28,075 bases of DNA. Origin: Paramacrobiotus richtersi (taxonomy: Eukaryota; Tardigrada; Eutardigrada; Parachela; Macrobiotidae). This document shows, in pieces, positions 19,629 through 28,075 of the stretch; the stretch's first letter is position 1; each line of letters begins with the position of its first letter. Below the pieces are notes generated by a model. That model made no database searches. It was not told the origin of the DNA and was given only the letters and a program-made list of their open reading frames with translations. The stretch is taken from positions 1 through 28,075 of the forward strand of contig JAQGAU010000444.1 in assembly GCA_034698045.1 (NCBI GenBank), given 5' to 3'. A program made the translations under genes and the position numbers.

Positions 19629-22600
19629 CTGCGGAAAAATAGGCAATATTTAATTAAAATATATTCCAGTGCCCGGTTTTCCTACGGAGAGAGCAGATAC
19701 ATATATACAGTGTCGGTTTCTTTTCGTTCAAAAAGAAAGAGAGCTGCAAAGCATTTACGTATACCGCGGATTACATATTAACGGCAAATAACAAGTAAAC
19801 CCGTCAAATGTCTGTAGTTGTTAACTTACTACATAATTCGCCTAAAATTAAGTTCATTACCTTAGCAGCATTTCTTACCCGTTTGCGAGATACCAGAATC
19901 CAACCCCAATCCACGTTTCCAGTTAACAACCGTATCCGAATACTGCTTCGAGTATGACACTTTCAGCTGCTCATTTGGTGAGATTATCATAGCCGTAACG
20001 AATACAATCTCCTCTCCACGGGCAAACAGTAGCAGGTTGCTGTCGTCCGCGTTATCCACCAAGACCACATATTTCATCCAGTTACACAAGTGATCTGACT
20101 GGAGATCATACTGCCCCTCGGATACGGCAAAGTATCGCGCATTCTGGTCACCATGATTGACTAACGGAGCGATTAGCGGTCCGAATACGGTGTGACGATG
20201 CAATAATTCCTTGGCAAACACAACTTTTCCTAAACGTAGAATTTTAACGGTTACTACGATAGAACTTGTTTTACGTCATAATTAAGCTTATATAAACTAT
20301 TGACATTTCTCCCCTAACGGCGACGATTCTTCAGGTTATAGTATCGAAAATTGATCAATTTTTACCAGTTGGCGAATCCTTGTCATCGTCCAGATAGAGA
20401 ACACTTGGTAAACTGGACACAGCCAACGGCACCACCGAATCCGAGATGCTAGCCGCATGTATCCAACACGGGGTATCCAGGAATGTCTTACAAGTTGCGC
20501 AATCTAGCACACAAACAATCAGTTAAGCTATGGAATTGGTATACGATAGTTTTGTCGATTCTTACAGATTAAAGCATCGTTTCGGACGGATCCCGGCGGT
20601 GGAGATGTGAGTGAGCGGGACATCGGTAGCTCCTCATCAACAGAGAATGGCACAGCGGAAGGTACATCCACAGCCACTAATAAAAAAATCACCAAAAAAA
20701 TCAATCAAACATCGACGATAAAACCAAGTCGACCGCAATACGCCGAAGTTACGATCGTCGATAGTATCATTGTTATAGCATGTGGAAAAAAACGCGATCC
20801 AATACACTAAACGCTATAGAAAAAGCACGCCAAGGCTTTCGTCATGCAACTCGAAAGAAGTAGTACAAACAACCGACAGTAATCACATAAATGATCACAA
20901 ATCGTCCTTGTTACTGAAACGGATTACAACTCAAATTTTCTTGATCTCTACTAATAATTTCCGTATTCTTACTTGCACTGTCGGATGCATCGTTCAAATC
21001 AGCCAAATGACTGCCCGAAGTAGCGAGCACAGCAGCAGATACTGGAGTTTCGCTTCTGATTACTGAAATCTCCACTTCCAATTCCGCTTCGTCATCCAAT
21101 GTATCAAAATCAAAAAGGTCCTCAGTCAAAGGCAAAAGTTCTGAATTTTCTACGGGAGCACTTTCTTTGAAATTCTGATCACCGGGAACATCTAACCAAG
21201 GCAGATTCTTTTCCGATGGAACAGCGCTCCCTTTCAGCATGAGCTTTATCCTTTTCCCTTGTTCTTCAAGCACCCACACCAAATCATCGGTCCGGAAGTG
21301 ATTCTCACACACAACAGAGTCATTTGAAACTTCAAAATCCGGATCCAGCTTCCGGGACGCACTAATCCACATATCGCGCAGGTCATTCATGGGAAACGGG
21401 AAGAAGGACAATCTCTCAGATCGTACACATCGATCAACTCCTTTGACGACATTCCGCCAACAATTACAAATGCAACAGGTCCGCACCGATTCGGTAACAG
21501 CAACGTCCAGAGTGGTTGGGGTGCGAAATCGTTCTGTGCATTGCAACTGAGAAGGCACCGCGGTCTTCTTTAGTAGTCTTTGTTTGGGTTGCTTTCCTTT
21601 GGCGGTTTCTTCAACATAATCCTCCGGAAGAAAATGCTTGCTGCATACATATTCGCTATTGGACGGATTCCAGGAGACAGCGCAGCGGAGACGCTTGACC
21701 CATTCTAGAAAAATGAAAATGTTAACAATAGTAATCTACACAAACATCCTAGACAATCTAAGATTAAAAGTTATAAGCAGATGGCTAGCCAATTTTTATT
21801 AAGTTAACCTAGCGATAAACAAAGCGCCCAGGTCATCAGTTAAATAACACAAAAAAAGTATGCATCATACCATGGAATCGTTCGCCCGTCCGACTAGGAA
21901 AGATATGAAAGGCCAGTTTTTCGGACGTATTTGCAGATCTCGCAGTGGCTCGACATCCCGGCACGCAGCAAACGTAACCCCGCATGGAAATCGCACCACA
22001 TTTCTTTTCTTTAACGATGTTTTGGACCTCTGACTTATCAGATCCCAAACCCATCTGCGGATCAATGTAATCCACACTCACGGAAAACGGTACGGATGGC
22101 ACAGCATCAAGTAACCGAGGCTGCCGTTGGGATACAGCACTGAATCCCTTCCCATTACTACGATACTCAACATTCTCCAATGCGAAGTGGTTCTCACACA
22201 CATACCACGATGCTTTTCCCGACAAAACAGTCCGATCAAGTGCTGGATTCTGTAAACAGCAAAACTCAATCCATTTCTCTCGCATGGCAGCATCACGGGG
22301 AGCGGCGATGAGTTTCAGTCTCTCCGATGGTTTCAGATTCCTTGGTGCATCTACCTTACGCAGACCACATGCCACACAACCCTTTCTTCCTGTACCCTCG
22401 TCCGGTTTGTAAGAACAAAAAGATGCCAAGCAGGATAGTTTCCTCGGCACAGCTGTGGCGCTGAAAGCACCTCGTGGTGTCTTATCACGACCAGTACTGA
22501 GAACATGAATATCAGACGGGAGAAAATGATCCATGCAGATTCTTGTTTTACGATCGGGATTCCATGCTGAGTTGTAACGGACTCGACGCACCCATGTTTC

Positions 22601-25600
22601 GTACAGCTGATTATCGGGTGTAAGAAACCGTAAAAGCATGAACTTTAGCGGTACCACTGTCCCTGTGACATATTTACATCCCGGCACGCAACAGTCGTCC
22701 CGCAGTGCTTTCATTCCAGATGGGACTTCCGTTATCTTTTCAGTCTGCATCGGAAGAGATTTCACGTTGTTGTCGTTAATCGCAGATTCCTCGGCTCTGG
22801 GGCAGAACATCTGCGATGGAACAGCGGTAGACTTCAGCTCTCCAGTCTGGTAGTCAAAATCATACTCCGGTATAAAGTGGTTTTCACAGATGAACGACCT
22901 CGCCGTAATGAGCTGATCCTTCCCCCGATCAGTTAGGAACTTCGTCCACGAGTACCGCCGATCCGCCCGCACCGGGAACGGAAAGAAACGCAATTTCTCT
23001 GATGGCTTCGCGCTACCTGACTTCCGTTTGGCCTGGCACACTACACACGTCTGCAGTACCGTTAATACCGTGGGGTCAGTCTCTCCATTCCGGGAACCGG
23101 AGTAATGGAAGGTTATGATGCATGATAACCGCCTCGGAATGGCAGTGGATTTCAGCTGTCGCTGTAGCAATATTTTCCCCGTCTTTGGATCGCAGTCTGT
23201 GAAATCTGACGCATAAAAGTGCTCACTACAGATGTGCAGCGGCTGTTCCGGAATCCACGAAGCCGCACAACGTATACGATTAGTCCAGGTGGCATACCGG
23301 GGATCACTAGCAGAAACGAAGGGAAGCAACGCAGCAGCTTTCGTCGCAGCGTTCTGCGAAGAAACTGTGCACCCGGGAACACAGCACACGTCCATCCGAC
23401 TCGAAACTTCCCTGGTACTCTCCGTGGAACTTTTAACAGGTGCATCTTTGCAGTTGACTAGTTCGATATTTTTTCCGTTGGAAACAACAACCGGCGTCGT
23501 ACTTGAATTAGCCGAATAATTCTTCGGATCACTGCTGACAAAATCACTCTGATCCGAGATGACTTCTTCCTTAACAACTATGCCTTTGCGCTTGTTCTCG
23601 GATGTCACTATACGGATGTTCTTCGCTCGGGAAGATGGGTTAGCACTGTTTCCCACGGTCGCATCGTTTGTAACCGGTGCCTCTGCTTCATTCTTCTCCG
23701 AGTTGGATATCACCGCAGTTTCGCGTGAAGGTCCTTCAACAAAGCTAAAAGTCCAGTCCCGATCCGGCACCACATTGTCCCGCACGTCAATCCACTCTTC
23801 ATCATTTTCTGCGTATCGACGAATGATATCCTTAGGGAAGAAATGATTCTCGCACGCAAACCGCTTGTTCCCACTGCACACTGCTCGGCACACGACCAGC
23901 CAATTCTTCCACTGCTCTGGAAACTTACGTTGGTTTGGAAAGCGAACAAACGCCAGCTTCTCCGCTGGTTTATAGTGTATCTGCTTTATCCACCGCCAAC
24001 ATCCGCAAATCGCACATACCCGACTTAAAACACACGTATCAGTTTTCCGCTGCAGAAACCGAGTCATGCAGCCAAGCAAACTGGGAACGGCGGCGGCTTT
24101 GAGGACCAATTCCCCGGAGATGGTTTCGTAATCTCCGGAAACGAAATGGGCACTGCATATCACAGAATGCGAATCCGGCTGCCAGGTGACGGCACAACGA
24201 ACCCGTTTGGTCCACTGTGCTCGAACGGGATCCACTGTTGGGAATGGATAAAACTGAAGAGTGCCGGATGGGATTTGTTTCCGTCGGTTCGGACAGCCTG
24301 GTATGCAGCAGATTATGTCATTACTGTTATCATCCAGTGTGGTAATCACAGGATCGCTGAGGGCCTGAGCAACCTGGTCACAGTTGGTTTCCTCCCTACG
24401 TGGCCTTTTGGGATCTGCAATAAACGGATGAACAGTTGTTATATTTATATATGAACATTTTTTTTACTTATGAACAGCTATTGGATTTTTTTGTCCAGCT
24501 GTGATGTACCTCATATACCGTATTTTTACCATAAAATATTTGATACGACAGCCAAGTTTTTATTCAGTTGGTCGCCTTTGCGCAGACTTCACATTTCTAC
24601 TAAAAATGGCCCTTATTTTCGGGACGGCATTATCATATAAAATAACGAATTTGCTAGGTAAACATATTGATATATTCACACTGACAACAGCAAAACGAAC
24701 TAATTTCGATTCACAAAAGATGTACTGAACATAACAACCTGCAGAGGACAAAACAAAATAAAGCTGAATATATCAAACCGCTAATTACAAATATAAACAA
24801 AAGTGCCAACACACACAGCAAACATAAATTTATTATTATGTTTATGAACCAAAATCCCCCATTAAAATATAAAATACATAACAATGTTAGGCGTTTATGA
24901 ATCCACTGAAATTTCAAATTGTCATAATCCAAGAGGTACCGAGAGTCAGAAACGAAAGATCAGCAAAAACATAACATCGTAATTATGTACAGTACAAAAA
25001 AACATACCAGCAAGCAAACTGGAAATATATAAATTTGGCAAAGCCTTGCTAAACCAACGGCAAAGCTGTGGTTTAGCAATGCCTTGATTTCGAATAAAAT
25101 CAACATGACAAATAACTACATACAATTATTATTTTACACACAAATTATTTTACATACGAATAATTTTATTCAATATTTCACTTTATTTTATTTCATTATT
25201 TTGCTTATTATAATATTATTTTAGAATTCTTTTATTTAACATACAAAATACATTCAAATGATTAATAAATATATCTGTACATCATACATGATTTCCACGA
25301 AAATAAGAGGAAGCCTTTCAGAAACAGCAAAAGTCCAAAACCAGACATAATCCAGCAAAAAAACTTTACAAAATCGCAACTATCATAACAACCCAATTCC
25401 GCAAAAAAAACTCACTTGGAAGCGTCAAGACCAATTTTGGGGAAGACCGATTTCCAGGAAGACCTATTTCGGGGCTGTCTGGTCGTGGTACATGTATCGT
25501 CCGCGGACGCACCGACTCCGGTATGCATTCAAAAACACACGGCAGCGCATCGTACTTCAACATTTTCCGAACTTTTCCCGGGTCGTTCACTCCCTGTCCT

Positions 25601-25821
25601 ATCAGGATATCAGCAGGACTGAAATGCTTGCTGCATATTTTACTGGACGGAGTAGGGCTCCACTGATTGCCACGCTGAGTCCGCTCAATCCACGTGTTGT
25701 AACGCGGATCATTGGGGTGGGGAAAATCAAAAAACCATACGTCGTTGCATGTGCGAGGCAGGTCCGTGGATGGACAGCACAGAACGGCGCAGGCGTTAAG
25801 TGGCCCAGGCATCGACCCCAT
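18802..25821 (-). CDS. Gene D: THAP-array / PR-SET / C2H2 zinc-finger fusion protein
   Basis: Predicted chromatin or transcription regulator of about 1702 residues. Exons are 25416-25821, 21871-24414, 20973-21704, 20566-20676, 20366-20503, 19879-20229 and 18802-19628; all six introns are GT-AG and phase 1 and the join is exactly in frame. Order: THAP 1 (about 11-97), basic PKRPRR, four pairs of canonical plus diverged THAP modules (about 170-1137), an acidic tail (to 1227), a linker, a C-x2-C/C-x3-H knuckle with SLPSVLYL (about 1266-1300), PR/SET (1311-1411) and five C2H2 fingers. THAP domains bind DNA in a zinc-dependent way; PR domains either methylate histone H3 or recruit partners. Start chosen at the first in-frame ATG (MGSMPGPL), in line with A-C. 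Linking the THAP and PRDM halves as one transcript rests on splice signals and frame, not on cDNA; two genes are the alternative. Confidence 0.75.
19879..20229 (-). other. Gene D exon 6: PR/SET domain
   Basis: The exon (acceptor TACGTTTAG, donor GTAAGAAAT, phase 1 at both ends) encodes a PR domain: VVFAKELLHRHTVFGPLIAP at the N-end, CNWMKYVVLVDNADDSNLLL in the centre, then EEIVFVTAMIISPNEQLKV and SYSKQYSD. In PRDM proteins these correspond to FGPxxG, NWMRYVxxA, NLxAxQ, IxPGxEL and WYGxxY. The tyrosine of the last motif is kept, but WYGDEY has become SYSKQY and the FGP Gly is missing. That departs from active PRDM9-type methyltransferases, so reduced or no catalysis is likely (inference). Confidence 0.8.
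20366..20503 (-). other. Gene D exon 5: PRDM-type zinc knuckle
   Basis: Small exon (phase 1, acceptor GTGTGCTAG, donor GTAAAAATT) encoding YCATCKTFLDTPCWIHAASI, then VSSLPSVLYLDDDKD. A C-x2-C...C-x2-H finger followed by SLPxxL just before the PR domain is typical of PRDM4, 7/9, 10 and 15. Copies survive in A (up to 920) and B (7367-7512). Confidence 0.75.
20566..20676 (-). other. Gene D exon 4: short linker exon
   Basis: Acceptor TTTTTTTATTAG and donor GTAAGAATC, 111 nt, phase 1 at both ends. It encodes a Pro/Ser-rich linker with FSVDEELPMSRS and SPPPGSVRND. It has no domain of its own, but relics at the same place in A (978-1093) and B (7574-7697) show that it belongs to the ancestral gene. 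Confidence 0.65.
20973..24414 (-). other. Gene D exons 2-3: eight-module THAP array
   Basis: Exon 2 (21871-24414) starts after TTATTGCAG with PKRPRREE. It carries pairs CCIPGC/CAICGCW, CCVPGC/CVVCQAKRK, CCVPGC/CVACGL and the first half of a fourth. An intron (21705-21870, donor GTATGATG, acceptor TTTTCTAG) splits that fourth pair between GERFH and EWVKRLRC. Exon 3 (20973-21704) finishes it (VCSKHF, AVPSQLQC), adds CCICNCW...CENHF...AVPS, and ends in an acidic stretch (EDLFDFDTLDDEAELEVE) that could serve as an activation or interaction surface. A, B and C have this whole region in one exon, so they lost the internal intron, or D gained it. Confidence 0.8.
25037..25086. repeat. Inverted repeat in D's first intron
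   Basis: The arm at 25039-25056 (CAAAGCCTTGCTAAACCA) pairs with 25069-25086 (TGGTTTAGCAATGCCTTG), 16 of 18 positions, around a 12-base loop. The surrounding 24420-25410 is AT-rich with no coding signal, and it holds no counterpart of the small exon 2 seen in A-C. Confidence 0.6.
25416..25821 (-). other. Gene D exon 1: N-terminal THAP domain
   Basis: ATG at 25819-25821 and donor GTGAGT at 25415. THAP features are CCPSTD, WFFDFPHPNDPRYNTW, NQWSP, KICSKHFSPADIL and LKYDALPC. The end encodes VPRPDSPEIGLP, the SP motif that A-C carry twice (in exon 1 and exon 2). The next intron is 1001 bp, the longest in the window. Confidence 0.75.
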
Positions 25822-27699
25822 GGTCCAGAAAACAACAATCGAGAGATGTTGATCGACAACGATTATACGGCTTTTTTCGACAACGCCGTCATGAATGAAA
25901 AAACTAACCTAGTATTATTGCTGCATGGTGTATATATGCACTGAGATTGCAGACGCCAGACTGGGACAGAGGCCCAGAGCGAAAGAAAGAATCAAAACTG
26001 TTCACTTTTTGAATAAAAAATTCAAAAAACTAACAAAATTATGAAGGTTCGAATTTCGAAAATGTGCGTGGCCATCTGACTGTGTGGTAATTAATGTGGT
26101 AAGGTAACCGTCACATGGAGATGGTTGTCTTCCACCGGACACTGGCCGTGGCCGACGGTGCGTTTGCTGCAACTGGAGCTGTTTTTTAGCTTTGGGTGCC
26201 AATTACGAGTAGCCAAAGTACAAAAGATAGTAAACACCAACTCGACCTCGAGCTTTCCAAATTCCCAAGAACGTAAGAAATGGAAGAGAGAAGTTTTGGA
26301 AGCCAGAAATGAATACCGTATACGTAAATGTCGTTCACAGGTGGTTGGCAATAGTTCAATCCGGCGAAACCATGACCACAAATGAGCGACCGTTACCTTA
26401 ACGGAAGTACTTTTTCACCGCTTTGCCAGTACTCGTATTCAGACTGATTAGCGCGAAACCAGCTTTATTATTACTGGATCGAATTTCGCAGTAAATTGTA
26501 AAACACTTTCATGGGTCTAACTGAAAGAGCAAAGATTTGATAACATGCTACATAGTACATGGGGCGCTTTTTCCTGGGAATGGAATCAGGAGACGCTAAA
26601 CGGTTACCGTTTACCTGAGCGCATCGTTACGACTTATCTGAACCGCCCCATGAGTCGAACAATAGGGTGGAATCTCATTCGGTCCCTGTACCATGGATCA
26701 TAAAGCATGTTTTTCATTACACAGAACGCACTGTAGCGTCGCATTCTAACCATGCGTTAAATTGCGCCCATTGGTCGTCTGGGCGGATTTTGTCTGGTTG
26801 CCCCACACCATGTGGTTAAGATGGTCGGCTGAAGAAGTGCGAAGATTTCTCGCGTTGGCTAAAAATGCATTTTGGAAAGCCCCTTCAGGCTGATTTGGTG
26901 GAGTTCCTTGACATCAAATGAACTGAAATGTGTAGTCTTGTTTCAATCAAATTAATTCTCCATCAAAAATGCCCCCCGATTGTAATATCCACGGATGCAT
27001 TTATTTTCCCCTAATAAATTGATATATTTTATTGTTTATCGATTATGATTGGTGATTAATATCTCCTGATCTGCGTGTATGTGGCATTCAGCGCATTGTT
27101 GAAGAGTTGGTGGTGGCTGCTGTCTGTCAACCATTTATTCAGACTCTCTCTCCGTTTGCCTTGTCTCTCTGTATATGTGTGTGTATTTTGATCTTGACGC
27201 AAACAGGACAGAGTGCCGCTGTTTACACAGTGCCAATAATCTGCACAGATACAGGTTTAAATTATCATTCAGCATAATATTTGCCCAATATCTATCGCGC
27301 GCTGATATCAGGGGCAGTTTTATATATTTCCATTCAAAATTACCAACCGTTTTTGTCCGCCATTATTCCACCCTTTTACACGCGTCAGCGTCTTTGCCTG
27401 TGCGTTTTTGCCGTGTTATCGTCAGTGGAGGTGCTTGAATCATAGAGAACGACGGGAATTCCGTTGCTATACTCAAAATCATGATGTGACATACATTGGG
27501 TCGCCAACAATTGGTTCTTCGGTGGGTTTTCTGGACGTTATTATTCTTGGCAGTTGTTGTGTCGTCACTTATTGCCAACGCTTTCAGCGATTTACTCTGG
27601 AGTTTCCTGACATCTTGCTGTGATAACTGACCGTGTATTGTGCTTATTTAGATTTCTGCACACTTTGTTTTGGAATTTGGATGGCTTAAATCTTTAATC
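25822..27699. other. Right flank of the array; no gene recognised
   Basis: Upstream side of gene D. Short open frames on both strands at 26000-26390 show no domain or splice support and no copy in the other units. The stretch at 27140-27185 is CT- and GT-rich (CTCTCTCTCC, TGTGTGTGTATTT). No THAP unit sequence was seen here, so the array ends at D. Confidence 0.45.
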
Positions 27700-28075
27700 A
27701 TGGTTTCTTCTCTATTCTGGTAAGTTTGGCCGTCTCTTGCCACTTTCCCTTAAGACTTTAAGTTAAGGAAATTGGTAGTACGAAACTATGTTTGAGAGTC
27801 TACTGTTGATGAAAAATTTCTTGATTCCCATGTTTTAATGGTCGGTTTTGGTTTTCTAATGAAATATAGCGTTACACTCTATTTAAGCATTTGACGACTT
27901 TATGAGCAAACATATCATAGTATCTTTAATTATATATTCTTTTCTTAGTAGATCGCTTATGGAGTTGTGGACGTTCTTACCAGTTCTTTCGAGTGTTGTC
28001 CTTTTTGTCAGCAAGACTAATGGATTTTTCAGGTTCTGATCAGTACCGTCGGAATCTCTTTATCTCCACAATGAA
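27700..28075 (+). other. Possible spliced 5' leader of a plus-strand gene running off the window
   Basis: A strong donor (TCTG then GTAAGTTTGG) at 27720 and an acceptor (ATTTTTCAG) ending at 28032 define a 313-bp intron. The exon from 28033 has an ATG at 28071 in good context (CCACAATGAA). Reading from the ATG at 27700 meets a stop after splicing, so the first exon would be untranslated. Weak evidence only. Confidence 0.2.

Noticed and set aside
1258-25821. The THAP domains as part of a P-element-like transposase
   Set aside because: THAP domains occur in P-element transposases, but no RNase H-like catalytic region, GTP-binding segment or terminal inverted repeats were seen next to any array.
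26002-26385. Overlapping frames of 66-96 codons on both strands right of gene D
   Set aside because: Composition is not protein-like, no domain is recognised, and no start or splice context supports either strand.

Overview
The window is eukaryotic DNA: every gene is split by GT-AG introns, most of them 60-300 bp, and no bacterial signals are present. The intron sizes, the free use of CG-containing codons and the AT-rich spacers suggest an invertebrate, most likely an arthropod and possibly a dipteran; the sequence alone does not settle the species.

Nearly everything from about 480 to 25821 belongs to one minus-strand, head-to-tail gene family of four copies, called here A (left), B, C and D (right). 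Each copy starts with an exon carrying one THAP zinc-finger domain, followed in A-C by a 69-75 nt exon, and then by a large exon with a chain of THAP modules. The modules alternate between two kinds: a canonical one with CCVPGC, ICSxHF and AVPS, and a diverged one with CxxC, an FFPFP-like segment and CENHF. They act as stacked DNA-binding units. Every intron I could place in the intact frames is phase 1, and all predicted splice junctions of A, C and D keep frame.

Gene D (18802-25821) appears to be the most complete member. Its nine THAP modules are followed, in frame through phase-1 introns, by a C-x2-C...C-x3-H knuckle, a PR/SET domain and five C2H2 zinc fingers, which is the C-terminal half of a PRDM protein. 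It is predicted to be about 1702 residues: a THAP array fused to a PRDM-type chromatin regulator. I know of no family with this layout. Two more fingers follow its TAA stop in the same frame.

Copies A, B and C keep long open THAP arrays but have lost the PRDM half in three different ways. A has a TAG and a 1-bp-shifted relic exon. B has a 7-bp duplication, and a deletion that joins half a PR domain to the last finger. C ends in a newly duplicated tail exon plus a short terminal exon. C also has an in-frame TAA in a THAP module and an expanded middle module.

The spacers (1-840, 5259-6966, 11538-12901, 17481-18564) are themselves repeated 5' and 3' flanks of the unit. The left edge holds another 5' flank, so the array probably continues beyond the window. 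Two copies of a 69-bp element with flanking direct repeats and recognisable empty sites lie in these flanks. The right 2.2 kb (25822-28075) has no recognisable gene; a possible spliced 5' leader of a plus-strand gene lies at the very end.
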